This document shows, piece by piece, positions 46,430-54,770 of a stretch of DNA of 64,000 nucleotides. The stretch comes from Embleya sp051903075 (GTDB taxonomy: Bacteria > Actinomycetota > Actinomycetes > Streptomycetales > Streptomycetaceae): assembly GCF_051903075.1 (NCBI RefSeq), contig NZ_CP182423.1:3906001-3970000 (forward strand). Reading direction: 5' to 3'. Below the pieces are notes generated by a model. The model had not been told where the DNA came from. It made no database searches and worked only from the letters and a program-made list of their open reading frames with translations. A program made the position numbers and the translations under genes. Within the stretch, counting starts at the first letter, position 1, and each line of letters opens with the position of its first letter.

Positions 46430-46620
46430 GGAAGCCCCCGGGCGTGGCGCGAAGCACGCGCCGTGGGTGCGCGACGCCGTCGAGGCGCACCCACGCCGTG
46501 TGTTCGCGCCGGAGCGCATGTGGGATTGGCGGGACGGGCACGCGTACGTGCCCGTCGACCGCGACACGGGTCCGCAGGCGTGAGCACGCCTGGTGTACGC
46601 CGGCCCGTACGACCACGCTC
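46430..46620 (+). pseudogene. PCMT-like methyltransferase, N-terminal fragment
   Basis: The frame reads MEAPGRGAKHAPWVRDAVEA, HPRRVFAPERMWDWRDGHAY, VPVDRDTGPQA, with a shifted continuation RLVYAGPYDH. It matches the N-terminus of the 41047-42168 methyltransferase (WIRAAVEATPRDAFAPDRLW; SSVYAGPDD). The SAM domain is absent. Confidence 0.6.
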
Positions 46621-47238
46621 GCCCGACCAGCCCGAGTAGCCGCCCACCGACGCCGCGGCTCCCGACCCAGGTTGCTTACCCCGTTGCGATTCCCATTGCC
46701 TACGCACCGGCCGCCAACCCGGCGTTTCCCTGGCCACAGGCCCCGTTCGCCCCTCTGGCTTCCCCCCTGTGGCGCCCCTGCCTGCGCGCCCGGGTCCGCG
46801 CACCCGTCCCGGCCCGGGCGGCGCCGGTCGCGAGCGGGTGACGTGTTGTGCCGACCGGCGCCCGCCCGCGACCGAACCCCGGTCGGCCTCGGGGGATGGG
46901 CCGGCCGGTGCGGCGGCCACCGGCGACGGGGGACGCCCGGCCACCACGCCGGGCCCAACGAGCCGGCCGCCCCGGGGTGATACCCGACCGACGGTGAAGG
47001 CGCCGACCTCCGTCCCGCCGGTGCGTGGTCGCCCCTCGCGGGGCGGGAACGGCCGGCCCCGGGGGCCCGCCCGGCCGCGACGGGCCATGCCCGCCCCCGG
47101 GGGTGCCCACCGGCCGCGGGCGGCGCGGGTGCCGCGCCGTCCCGCGCGCCGCCCGCGACCGCGCCGGGCCGATCCGGGAACGGGCCGATCGGCGCCGCTC
47201 GCCCGACACACGAGGGGGCTCCGACCCGCCCACCGGGT
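46621..47238. other. Extremely GC-rich intergenic region
   Basis: 620 bp of mostly G/C with proline/arginine-rich translations in all frames. No gene, RNA or convincing regulatory site could be supported. Confidence 0.45.
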
Positions 47239-47349
47239 ATTGAGGCGGCGGAGCCGTTCGCCAACTTCACCCAGGCGATGCCGTCACCGCAACGCCGCCC
47301 GATGCCGACGGACCCCACGGTCACGATCCCGGACGACACTGGGCCGTAG
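47239..47349 (+). pseudogene. Duplicated C-terminal fragment of the small protein at 49026
   Basis: The frame reads IEAAEPFANFTQAMPSPQRR, PMPTDPTVTIPDDTGP and stops at 47349. The intact minus-strand protein at 49026-49253 ends IGAAEPFANFTQAVPPPQPR, PMATEV...GTVVPDGTGP. The match covers 36 residues, including the stop position, so this is a truncated inverted duplicate. Confidence 0.6.
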
Positions 47350-47359
47350 AACAACCCAC

Positions 47360-47397
47360 CCGCCCACCCGGCCGTCCCGGGGCGGCCGGGTGGGCGG
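47360..47397 (+). terminator. Strong hairpin terminator
   Basis: CCGCCCACCCGGCCG at 47360-47374 pairs perfectly with CGGCCGGGTGGGCGG at 47383-47397 (15-bp stem, 8-nt loop), ten bases after the stop at 47349. It lacks a U-tract, as usual for high-GC organisms. Confidence 0.65.
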
Positions 47398-47741
47398 TGT
47401 TCGTGCCGGGGCGTCGCGACGCTCGGCGGTACACGGTCGGGTTGATCCGCGTCCGGGGCGTGACGCCCGGCCCGCCCCCGGGGGGCGGAACTCGCCGAGC
47501 ACACAAGGCATTCTGCGCGGGGCGCGCCCGCTGTCACCGCGCCTTTCCGACGGTTCCATCCCGACCGGGAGTACGCGGCCGACGTTGCCGTCGCGACCCT
47601 GGGCACCGAAGCCGGCCGAACCTCGGCTCGGTCCGTCCGGGGAGCGGGCCGGGCATCTCGCGGCCGTCACGGAACGGTCCGGCCGTGGACGGTCGAGCGG
47701 TCGCGGTGTCTTCGGCACGAGCGTCGTTCGTGGCCGGGTGG

Positions 47742-48477
47742 TCAGGTGCCGGCGAGCATTGCGGTGCGCAGGGTGGTGAAGGTTCGGGTGAGCAGGCGGG
47801 AGATGTGCATCTGGGACAGGCCGAGGCGTTCGCCGATCTCGGTCTGGGTGAGGTCGTCCCGGAAGCGGAGTTTGAGGATGTGTCGGTCGCGGTCGTCGAG
47901 GTCGGCGATCAGCGGGCGCAGGGATTCGCGGTCGACGACGAGTTCCAGGGCCGCGTCGGCTTCTCCGTGTCGGTCGTGGCCGGTGGCGGCGGTGTCGGGG
48001 CGTCGGGGGGCCGATCGTGGCGGGGGCGTCGAGGGAGTCGGTGCGCAGGGCGGTGCCGATTTCCAGGCCGACGCGGACCTCGTCAATGTCCAGGCCGGTG
48101 TGGGTGGCGAGTTCGCCGTGGTCGGGCTCGCGGCCCAACCGGGTGGAGAGGTCGTCGCGGGCGCGGACCAGGCGCAGGTACGACTCCCGTTCGCCGCGGC
48201 GGGCGTGGACGGCCCAGGTGTGGTCGCGGAAGTAGCGTTTCAACTCGCCGGAGATGGTGGGCATCGCGTAGGCGAGGAACCCGGCGCCGTGGCCGGGGCG
48301 GTGGGTGTAGCGGTTGCAGGCGTGGGCGACGAGGTTGAGGTTGTCCTCGACGATGGCGTTGCGCAGCGCCGCGTGCGCCGGGGTGCCCGGTTCCAGGGCG
48401 GCCAGGTGGGTGAGGTTGCGGTCGGTGGAGGCGCGCAGGCGCGCGTGGGCGTCGGGGGAGCGGCGGGTGTCGGTCAT
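47742..48477 (-). pseudogene. SigB/SigF-family sigma factor with homopolymer frameshift
   Basis: The N-terminal frame from 48477 has sigma region 2 (RNAIVEDNLNLVAHACNRYT, FLAYAMPTISGELKRYFRDH) and region 3 (LSTRLGREPDHGELATHTGL). It ends in-frame near TDSLDAPATIG. The C-terminal frame has region 4 (LDDRDRHILKLRFRDDLTQT, EIGERLGLSQMHISRLLTRT). The break coincides with a six-C run on the coding strand (48007-48012); removing one C restores one 244-aa protein. This is a stress/sporulation-type sigma factor. The indel could be decay, a sequencing error or phase-variation. GGAGG precedes the start. Confidence 0.8.
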
Positions 48478-48732
48478 GCGATGGGGCCTCCGGACGGGTG
48501 CGCGTCGGACGCCGGGGGACCGGGAACGGGAAGGGAAGTGATGCGACCCGGGGTGGGGCCGATCCTGATCCCTGCCACCCCACAGCCCTCCCACACCCCA
48601 TCGGGACGGGTGGAGTCGAGATACGAACGGCCGGCAGGGGCACGCCCTCGTGCGACAGCGCCGTTCACGGGGGCGCCGCGTCATGTCCTCGCCGACCGAA
48701 CCACAGGGTTCAGGGAAGGCGGTGCTCGCATT

Positions 48733-48996
48733 ATGAGCGGGCGAATGCGCTACGAGGGCCCGGCGACGGTGATGACCGAGGCCGTCCGCTTCGATGTCAC
48801 CGCCCGCCTGACCCGCGAGCCCGACGGGGCCTGGCACGGCGAGATCCGCACGCCCCGGCAGGCGGACCTCCGGGACCTGGAGCGCGCCTCGACGCGCATG
48901 CTGTGGATCGGCGACTGCGCGTCCTCGTTCACCCTCGACGCCGTGCACGACATGCGCGCCGCCATCGGCGGCGCCGGACACGCTCCCTTCACGTAG
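48733..48996 (+). CDS. Small hypothetical protein (87 aa)
   Basis: The frame encodes a compact beta-rich protein: YEGPATVMTEAVRFDVTARL, TREPDGAWHGEIRTPRQADL, MLWIGDCASSFTLDAVHDMR. Coding bias is good. It resembles small actinobacterial proteins of DUF4873 type, but that is only an impression. An internal ATG at 48745 is an alternative start. Confidence 0.6.
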   Translation: MSGRMRYEGPATVMTEAVRFDVTARLTREPDGAWHGEIRTPRQADLRDLERASTRMLWIGDCASSFTLDAVHDMRAAIGGAGHAPFT

Positions 48997-49025
48997 CCGG
49001 CCCGGGATGCGGCGTCGGGGGCGTC

Positions 49026-49253
49026 CTACGGCCCGGTCCCGTCGGGGACCACAGTGCCCGTCACCTCCGTCACCTCCGTCGCCATCGGGCGGGGTTGCGG
49101 CGGCGGCACCGCCTGGGTGAAGTTGGCGAACGGCTCCGCCGCCCCGATCAGCGTGGCCAACTCCGGGGCGGGCGGGTCGTTCGGGTGGGCGGCGAGCACC
49201 TCGCGGGCGCGCACGATCGCCGCGCGCAACTCCTCGTGCTGCGTGGTGGGCAC
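49026..49253 (-). CDS. Small hypothetical protein (75 aa)
   Basis: From a GTG at 49253 the protein reads MPTTQHEELRAAIVRAREVL, AAHPNDPPAPELATLIGAAE, PFANFTQAVPPPQ and a Thr/Pro/Val-rich tail. It is helical with an acidic, disordered end. A fragment of a close homologue occurs at 47239-47349. No function can be proposed. Confidence 0.55.
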   Translation of the reverse strand: MPTTQHEELRAAIVRAREVLAAHPNDPPAPELATLIGAAEPFANFTQAVPPPQPRPMATEVTEVTGTVVPDGTGP

Positions 49254-49419
49254 AGGCCGCCCTTTCCCGTCCGGCGGACACGGCCCGCGATCCCGATTGC
49301 TTCGAACGCGCAGGTTATCCGAGACGGCGGAAGGTGACGACGCGCCCGTCGCGATCCCCGGACCCCAGACCACCGGGGGTGAGCCCGTTCGAGTGAACCG
49401 CCCCGCGCCCCGATCCTCT

Positions 49420-49929
49420 ACGGGCATCCGTCTCCTGGTCGGCCACTCCTACGGCGGCGTGGTGATCACTGAGGCCGGCAACCACGAGAAGGTGACGACG
49501 CTCGTCTACATCGCCGCCTTCGCCCCGGACAAGAGCGAGTCGGTGAACACCCTGATCGCCGACCCGCCGCCCGGCGCCTTTGTCCCGCCGATCCTGCCGC
49601 CCGTCGACGGCTTCCTGCTCCTGGACCGGGACCGGTTCGCCGCGGCCTTCGCCGGGGATCTGCCGCTCGCGCAGACGGAGTTCATGGCCGACTCGCAGGC
49701 GCCCTGGGGAGTGGACGCGGCCGGCGGCGCGGTGTCCCGGCCCGCGTGGCGCACCAAGCCGTCGTGGTATCTCGTCGCCACCGACGACCACATGATCCCC
49801 CCGCCCGCCCAGCACGCCATGGCCGAACGCATCGGCGCCCACACCGTCGAGGTCCCCGGCAGCCACGCCGTCCACGTCTCCCGACCGGCCGCCGTCGCCG
49901 ACCTGATCAAGCAGGCCGCCGCCGGCTGA
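49420..49929 (+). pseudogene. Alpha/beta hydrolase missing its N-terminal third
   Basis: The frame contains the nucleophile elbow LLVGHSYGGVVITEAG, then VYIAAFAPDKSESVNTL, PSWYLVATDDHMIPPPAQHA (catalytic Asp region) and the catalytic His in VPGSHAVHVSRPAAVADLI. The first 75 or so residues, with the oxyanion VHGAFADGSSW-type region, are absent. Upstream in-frame sequence is unrelated. No plausible start codon near the hydrolase part is followed by a whole domain, so it is a 5'-truncated remnant. Confidence 0.65.
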
Positions 49930-50079
49930 GCCGCCCGGCCCGCATCCCGGTTGACATCGGCCTCCACAGGGCCCCGTCACAACGGCCGCACGGATCGCTT
50001 GCGTTGCTTCCCACCCGGCGACGTCGTCGACACGATTGTCGGACTCCACTCTGCGGCGTGGCCGTGGTTGCGGTTCGAG

Positions 50080-50517
50080 TCAGGTGAGGCCGGCGCAGGC
50101 GTTGCCGGTGTGGTCGCAGAAGGGGGTGTGGTCGGTACGGCCGCAGCCGCAGAGCATGGCGCGGGTCTCGGAGCGTACGCCTGCCGGGGTTTGGATCCTG
50201 AGGTCGCCGCGCACGTGGACGACGCCGTTCTCGTGCACGGTCACCTCGGTGGGGTTCGGCGCCTCCTCGTTCGGTCCGCCGTCTGTGCGGTGGTACTGCA
50301 GGGCGCCGCTGGGGCAGCGGGCGATCGCCTCGGCGATCCGGGCGGGGTCCGTCTCGCCGAGGACGATCCAGGGTCTGCGCTCGACGTCGAACACGTCGGG
50401 TAGGCCGCGCACGCACTCGGCGGCGTGCAGGCAGCGCCGGGCCTCGTAGCCGACGGTGATTCCCGCGCCGGTATAGCGTTTGGCACCGTCGCGTCGAGTG
50501 CGGTCGCTCGTCGTCAC
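50080..50517 (-). CDS. Fe-S protein: mono-cluster divergent ferredoxin domain plus CDGSH zinc finger
   Basis: This 145-aa protein has two domains. The first (YEARRCLHAAECVRGLPDVF, then ARIAEAIARCPSGALQYHRT) is the Fer4_19 type with three or four Cys that bind one cluster. The second ends with MLCGCGRTDHTPFCDHTG, the C-x-C-x(9)-C-x(3)-H motif of CDGSH iron-sulfur proteins that bind a [2Fe-2S] cluster. A MTVH-type linker (EVTVHENGVVHVRGDLRIQT) connects them. It probably transfers electrons or clusters. It precedes a minus-strand operon of redox genes. Confidence 0.9.
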   Translation of the reverse strand: MTTSDRTRRDGAKRYTGAGITVGYEARRCLHAAECVRGLPDVFDVERRPWIVLGETDPARIAEAIARCPSGALQYHRTDGGPNEEAPNPTEVTVHENGVVHVRGDLRIQTPAGVRSETRAMLCGCGRTDHTPFCDHTGNACAGLT

Positions 50518-50546
50518 AGGTTCCCCCTGGTGTCGGTGGTGGCGGT

Positions 50547-50855
50547 TCAGTCGGTGACCCGGCTCCTCGGGACGCGAACCAGGTCCCGGTATTCGGGGTG
50601 GTCGGATATCCAGCGGGCGTAGAAGGGGCAGGCCGGTAGTACCTTCAGTCCGGCCGCGCGGGCCTCGTCGAGTGACGTGCGCACCAGCGCCGAGCCCACA
50701 CCGCGGCCCTCGTGGCGCGGGTCCACCTCGGTGTGCACGAAGGCGATCAGTCCGGGCCTGCGGAGGTACTGGGCGAAGCCGGCCAACTCGTCGCCGAATC
50801 GGGCTTCGTACCGCTTCGCGTCGACGGCGTCGGTCACCTCGGGGGCCTGCTGCAC
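50547..50855 (-). CDS. GNAT-family N-acetyltransferase (short YidJ type)
   Basis: This is about 102 aa. GNAT hallmarks include YEARFGDELAGFAQYLRRPG, LIAFVHTEVDPRHEGRGVGS with the acetyl-CoA R-G-x-G motif, ALVRTSLDEARAAGLKVLPA and CPFYARWISDHPEYRDLV, which are typical of the short YidJ/YjdJ proteins of unknown substrate. GGAG lies six bases before the GTG at 50855. An ATG at 50888 overlaps the upstream stop (TGATG) and could be used instead by translational coupling. Confidence 0.85.
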   Translation of the reverse strand: MQQAPEVTDAVDAKRYEARFGDELAGFAQYLRRPGLIAFVHTEVDPRHEGRGVGSALVRTSLDEARAAGLKVLPACPFYARWISDHPEYRDLVRVPRSRVTD

Positions 50856-50887
50856 GCTCGTCTCCCTTGTGTTCCGGGGTGGTGGCA

Positions 50888-51532
50888 TCAGTCGAGGTCT
50901 GCGCGTGCCAGGAGCGGTGCGAGTTCCCGGGTGGCCTGTTCCGGGGTGACCACGTCCCGCGCCGCGAGCTTGTCGTACGTGTAGCTCGCCGCGTCGACGT
51001 AGATCCGCTCGCCGATCAGCTTCGCGTCGCTCGTGTAGGCGAAGACCTGACAGATGTGGTGGTTCATCAGGTAGTGCGCGTCCGGGTCGGCGTCGGGTAG
51101 GTGCCCGTGTTCGCGCAGGTAGTCGCCCGGTACCACGTGCGCCCAGGCCGCCTCGGTCGTGACGCCGAAGTCCTCGACGCACATGTTCATCGTCCGAGCG
51201 CCCATCACGTTGACACGGTCCTCGTACGTCTGTCGGTAGAACGCCTCGACCTCGGCCTTTCCGGTCAGGACTTGGACCGTGCCGCGGTCGCCGACCCGAT
51301 ACACCGGTTCGGCGACGGTGAGTTCGGGCACGACGATCCGGTCCCAGTGGCCGGAGAGTTCGAGCAGCAGGTGCCGGAGGTAGTTCTTCAGGATCGCTCG
51401 GTGGTGGGGGTTCTCGGTGCGTTGGAGGTGCTTCTCCACGTTCGACGGCCAGTGCGTCACGTCGAACCGGGCAGGGATGTCCAGGCGCGTCATCGCGTCG
51501 TGGGTGGGGATCGTCGGGTCGCCCGTCGTCAT
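50888..51532 (-). CDS. SnoaL/NTF2-like protein, larger type
   Basis: This 214-aa protein starts MTTGDPTIPTHDAMTRLDIP and has an NTF2-like core: NPHHRAILKNYLRHLLLELS, GTVQVLTGKAEVEAFYRQTY, EDRVNVMGARTMNMCVEDFG and HYLMNHHICQVFAYTSDAKL. It is longer than usual SnoaL cyclases. It is in a run of redox genes and is followed directly by the GNAT gene. Substrate unknown; it may be an isomerase, dehydratase or ligand-binding protein. Confidence 0.72.
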   Translation of the reverse strand: MTTGDPTIPTHDAMTRLDIPARFDVTHWPSNVEKHLQRTENPHHRAILKNYLRHLLLELSGHWDRIVVPELTVAEPVYRVGDRGTVQVLTGKAEVEAFYRQTYEDRVNVMGARTMNMCVEDFGVTTEAAWAHVVPGDYLREHGHLPDADPDAHYLMNHHICQVFAYTSDAKLIGERIYVDAASYTYDKLAARDVVTPEQATRELAPLLARADLD

Positions 51533-51641
51533 CGCGCTCCGTCCGTGCGGTCGGGTACCGCATCGTCGATGTCCGCTTCATGTCCGGGCCCGGGGCCTGG
51601 GAAGGCGTGCCCCCGGCTCGGGCCCGTCCGGTGTCGCGCCG

Positions 51642-52079
51642 TCAGTCGGTGCCGGACGGGTTGCCCAACTGCCGCATGAGCGAGAAGAGGTTCGCCACTC
51701 CCCAGTGCTCGGTGATCCGGCCGTCGACCACGCGCATCGCGTCCACCGTTTCGAAGTGGATCTCCCGACCCGTCGGAGCGATGCCGAGGAACTCGCCCCT
51801 GTGCGTGCCGTGGTAGACCTTGTACGTCGTGACCAGGTTCCCGTCGGCGGCCTGCCAGTGGATCTCGGCGCGGAAGTCGGGGAACGCGCGGCGCAGCACC
51901 CGGTACAGCTCCAACGCGCCGGCCTTGTCCGGGGTGCGGCCGGGCTGCGGGGTGTGGTCCAGGAAGTCGTCGGCGAAGAGTTCGTCGAACACCGCCCAGT
52001 CCCCGCCCCCTTGCACCTCCTGCGTGTTGCGCCGGACCACGGCCTTGGCCGTCTCGCTCACGTCGTTGTCGTCGTTCAT
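51642..52079 (-). CDS. SnoaL-like ester cyclase family protein
   Basis: This 145-aa protein has typical SnoaL sequence: AKAVVRRNTQEVQGGGDWAV, FDELFADDFLDHTPQPGRTP, AFPDFRAEIHWQAADGNLVT, VYHGTHRGEFLGIAPTGREI and VVDGRITEHWGVANLFSLMR. Family members include polyketide cyclases and many uncharacterised proteins. It lies 58 bp after the SDR gene in the same operon. Confidence 0.87.
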   Translation of the reverse strand: MNDDNDVSETAKAVVRRNTQEVQGGGDWAVFDELFADDFLDHTPQPGRTPDKAGALELYRVLRRAFPDFRAEIHWQAADGNLVTTYKVYHGTHRGEFLGIAPTGREIHFETVDAMRVVDGRITEHWGVANLFSLMRQLGNPSGTD

Positions 52080-52137
52080 GGGAACCTCCGTGGTTCGGTC
52101 GTCGCGGTCCGGCTGCGGTGGGTCGGCGCGGATAGGC

Positions 52138-52908
52138 TCAGATCACCGAGGTCAGACCGCCGTCGACGACCAAGGCGGTGCCGGTGACGTAGGTGGACAG
52201 GTCTGATCCGAGGTAGGCGACCGCGTCGGCTATCTCCTCGGGTCGGCCGAGTCGGCGCAGCGGGGTGCGTCGGGTGTAGCCCTCGGCGGCGGCGCCGACG
52301 TCGGGGGTGTTGCGCAGCAGGAAGGTGTCGATCGTGCCGGGGCAGACGGCGTTGACCCGGATGCCGTCCGGGCCGAGGGCGTCGGCGAGGGCCTTGGCCA
52401 TCAGTACGACGCCGCCCTTGCTGGTGGAGTACGCGACGGTGAACCCCGCGCCGACGATCCCGCCCATGCTGCCCATCAGTACGATGCTGCCCGGTTTGCC
52501 GGCGGCGCGTAGTTGTCGCGCGGCGGCCTGCGCGCCGAAGAGCACGCCGTCGAGGTTGACCGCCAGGAGTCGGTGGAAGTCGTCCTCGCTCACGTCCGCG
52601 CCGTCCGAGTGCAACGTGATGCCGGCGTTGCAGACCATGACGTCGACGCCGCCGAACTCGTCGGCTGCGTCGAGCAGGGCGTCGACCTGGTCGCGCCGGG
52701 TGACGTCGGTGGTGGCGAAACGGGCGGGCACGCCCAGCGCCTCGATCTCGGCGACGGTGGGGCCGCCTCCCTCGCGTGGGGTCTCGTCGAGGTCGGCGAC
52801 GATCACCGCTTTCGCGCCGTGGCCGGCCGCGCCGACGGCGATCGCCCGGCCGATGCCGCTCGACGCGCCGGTCACCACGACGACCTTGCCGGCCAGGATG
52901 TCGCTCAT
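52138..52908 (-). CDS. Short-chain dehydrogenase/reductase
   Basis: This classical 256-aa SDR has the cofactor motif VVVTGASSGIGRAIAVGAA, Asp at the end of strand 2 (IVADLDE, favouring NAD), NAGI, and the catalytic Ser and YSTSK (GSMGGIVGAGFTVAYSTSKG). The end is GTALVVDGGLTSVI. Its ATG overlaps the stop of the FMN reductase gene (ATGA). It probably oxidises or reduces an alcohol/ketone intermediate in the same pathway as its neighbours. Confidence 0.93.
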   Translation of the reverse strand: MSDILAGKVVVVTGASSGIGRAIAVGAAGHGAKAVIVADLDETPREGGGPTVAEIEALGVPARFATTDVTRRDQVDALLDAADEFGGVDVMVCNAGITLHSDGADVSEDDFHRLLAVNLDGVLFGAQAAARQLRAAGKPGSIVLMGSMGGIVGAGFTVAYSTSKGGVVLMAKALADALGPDGIRVNAVCPGTIDTFLLRNTPDVGAAAEGYTRRTPLRRLGRPEEIADAVAYLGSDLSTYVTGTALVVDGGLTSVI

Positions 52909-53468
52909 GACGCCGTGCGCAGGCCGGCGAGCGCCCCGCTCCACGCGACGACCTGGTCCAGCACGGCGGTGACCGCGTCGATCTGATGCGGCGCGGGGGT
53001 GAACGTGGTGAAGTCGGTGAAATCCGTGAACAGCGACAGCGCCGCCTGTGCGCGGACGTCGGCCACCTGGAGTTCGGCCATCACCAGGCGCAGGTGCTCG
53101 ACCGCGCGGGTGCCGCCGGCGCTGCCGTAGCTGACGAAGCCCGCGGCCTTGTTGTTCCACTCGGCGTACAGGAAGTCGATGGCGTTCTTGAGCGCGCCCG
53201 AGGTGGAGTGGTTGTACTCGGGGGTGACGAAGACGTATCCGTCGAACGAGTCGATCGTCCGGGCCCAGGCCAGGGTGTGGGGTTGGGTGTATTGCCCCAG
53301 TGACGGCGGCGCCGCCTCGTCCAGGTGCGGCAGGTGGTACTCGGCGATGTCGACGAGTTCGTAGTCGGCGTCGGAGCGTTGCCTGGCGATGTCGTACACC
53401 CATTCGGCGACGGCCTGGCCGTTGCGGCCGGGGCGGGTGCTGCCGATGATGATCGCGATCCTGGTCAT
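52905..53468 (-). CDS. NADPH-dependent FMN reductase
   Basis: This 187-aa flavodoxin-like protein has the FMN phosphate-binding loop IAIIIGSTRPGRNGQAVAEW, the flavin-contact YVFVTPEYNHSTSGALKNAI and KAAGFVSYGSAGGTRAVEHL. It matches the SsuE/azoreductase-type FMN_red family. Such enzymes supply reduced flavin or reduce quinones. It overlaps the SDR gene downstream. Confidence 0.92.
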   Translation of the reverse strand: MTRIAIIIGSTRPGRNGQAVAEWVYDIARQRSDADYELVDIAEYHLPHLDEAAPPSLGQYTQPHTLAWARTIDSFDGYVFVTPEYNHSTSGALKNAIDFLYAEWNNKAAGFVSYGSAGGTRAVEHLRLVMAELQVADVRAQAALSLFTDFTDFTTFTPAPHQIDAVTAVLDQVVAWSGALAGLRTAS

Positions 53469-53502
53469 GCTCGTGCTCCTCGCGGACGGCGGTGGGGGAG
53501 GT

Positions 53503-54051
53503 TCACAGCTCGCCGGGGCGGGCGTAGCGGTAGAAGAAGAGGCCGAGTCGACCGGCCAGCGCCCTGGTCAGGCCCGAACTGTCCTCCAACAGTCGGGCGC
53601 CCGGGTCGAGGTCGCCGATGAACACAGGTTCGTAGCCGGCGTCGAGGATCAGCCGCTCGGTGACGTCGTGGGCGCCCGGTTCGGCGGCGAACAGGTTGCC
53701 CGGTCGCACCCGCTGCCGTGCGATCTCCGGATAGGCGGCGGCGAAGTTCGTGGAGAACGACTTCGCGGTCGGGCCGCCGATGATCGATCGGATCCGGTGG
53801 GACAGCGACGGGAATTCGTCGTCGCGCTCCTGGTAGATGTTGCATGTGTCGACGGTGACCTGGCCGTCGAGACCGGACACGCGGGCGAGCGCGTCCTCGA
53901 TCGAGGGTCCGGGAACCGCGACCACGACGACATCGGCGCCGGTGGCGTCGCCTCCCTCGCGGCCGATTCCGGTCACCTCGTGCCCCGCGCCCGTCCACAA
54001 CGCGGCGAGGCCGCCGCCCACCCTGCCTCGTCCGATCACCGTGATCTTCAT
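53503..54051 (-). CDS. NADP(F420)-dependent reductase-like Rossmann protein
   Basis: This 182-aa protein starts MKITVIGRGRVGGGLAALWT and contains ADVVVVAVPGPSIEDALARV, VTVDTCNIYQERDDEFPSLS and the C-terminal LFAAEPGAHDVTERLILDAG. The sequence order is that of the F420_oxidored/NADP-binding family (F420H2:NADP oxidoreductase-like). No second domain is present, so it is a single Rossmann domain. It is probably the first gene of the leftward operon, with two copies of the proposed MarR motif 100-150 bp upstream. Confidence 0.82.
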   Translation of the reverse strand: MKITVIGRGRVGGGLAALWTGAGHEVTGIGREGGDATGADVVVVAVPGPSIEDALARVSGLDGQVTVDTCNIYQERDDEFPSLSHRIRSIIGGPTAKSFSTNFAAAYPEIARQRVRPGNLFAAEPGAHDVTERLILDAGYEPVFIGDLDPGARLLEDSSGLTRALAGRLGLFFYRYARPGEL

Positions 54052-54151
54052 CCTGACCCCTTCGTGTGTGCGGTGTTGCGCCGACCACGTTGCCGGCGGG
54101 ACGGGTTCGCTCGCGTCGGCGAATCCCGCCCGGACAGATCACCTAGACCGA

Positions 54152-54199
54152 TCGGTGATACGTCAACAAACTAGGCGGGAATTGCTGTCACGTCAACAA
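54152..54199. promoter_or_regulatory. Two copies of the candidate MarR operator
   Basis: TCGGTGATACGTCAACAA (54152-54169) and TTGCTGTCACGTCAACAA (54182-54199) are direct repeats about 30 bp apart upstream of the reductase gene at 54051. They match motifs at 54788-54805 and 60609-60653, with consensus TTGGTGACACGTCAACAA, which is a near-palindrome (TTGnTGAC/GTCAACAA). The spacing of about three helical turns suggests cooperative binding. Confidence 0.65.
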
Positions 54200-54229
54200 C
54201 CTGCCGCGGCGCGGCGCGCGGCACGGCCG

Positions 54230-54281
54230 CGTACGCGACGAAGCCGCCACCTCGGGAGAGGCGGCGGCTTCGTCGCGTACG
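54230..54281 (-). terminator. Hairpin terminator after the marR gene
   Basis: CGTACGCGACGAAGCCGCC at 54230-54248 pairs perfectly over 19 bp with GGCGGCTTCGTCGCGTACG at 54263-54281, around a 14-nt loop. It lies 31 bp beyond the stop of the minus-strand marR gene and separates it from the next operon. Confidence 0.85.
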
Positions 54282-54311
54282 GGTGTGAAGTGCCCGTGTA
54301 CGAGCGGCGGG

Positions 54312-54770
54312 TCAGTGCCGGGCGAGGGCATCGAGCATGCGGGCGAGGAGCGCACCCAGGGTCTCGACCTCGTCGCGGGTCAGCGGATCGAAGAAGTATC
54401 GGCGCACGGTCTCGACGTGCTCGGGCGCGGCGGCCTCGATGGCGGCCCGGCCCTCGGCCGTGACGCGGACCATCGAGCCGCGGGCGTCGTCCACGCACGG
54501 CTCCCGGGCGACCAGGCCGCGCTTCTCCATCCGGCTGATCTGGTGCGAGACCCGACTGCGTTCCCAGCCGAGCACCGCGCCCAATTCGCGGGACCGCAGC
54601 ACGCCCTCCACCGACTCGGTCAGCGGCGCGAGCACCGCGTAGTCGGCACCGGACAGCCCGGAGTCGCGATCGAGTTGACGCTCCATCGCGCTCTGCAGCT
54701 CACGCCGCAGGTCCCGATACGTCTTCCAGATCTCGGCCTCTCGCTCGTCGAGCCAGCGCGGTTCACTCAT
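54312..54770 (-). CDS. MarR-family transcriptional regulator
   Basis: This 152-aa winged-helix protein has LSGADYAVLAPLTESVEGVL, RSRELGAVLGWERSRVSHQI, SRMEKRGLVAREPCVDDARG and SMVRVTAEGRAAIEAAAPEH, the full MarR fold with the DxRG-type wing. Its ATG overlaps the stop of the esterase gene (ATGA), so it is cotranscribed with it. It is the natural candidate to bind the repeated 18-bp motif in this region. Confidence 0.93.
   Translation of the reverse strand: MSEPRWLDEREAEIWKTYRDLRRELQSAMERQLDRDSGLSGADYAVLAPLTESVEGVLRSRELGAVLGWERSRVSHQISRMEKRGLVAREPCVDDARGSMVRVTAEGRAAIEAAAPEHVETVRRYFFDPLTRDEVETLGALLARMLDALARH

Noticed and set aside
46621..47238. Possible CRISPR or tandem-repeat array in the extremely GC-rich stretch
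   Set aside because: No regularly spaced direct repeats are present; the redundancy is base composition.
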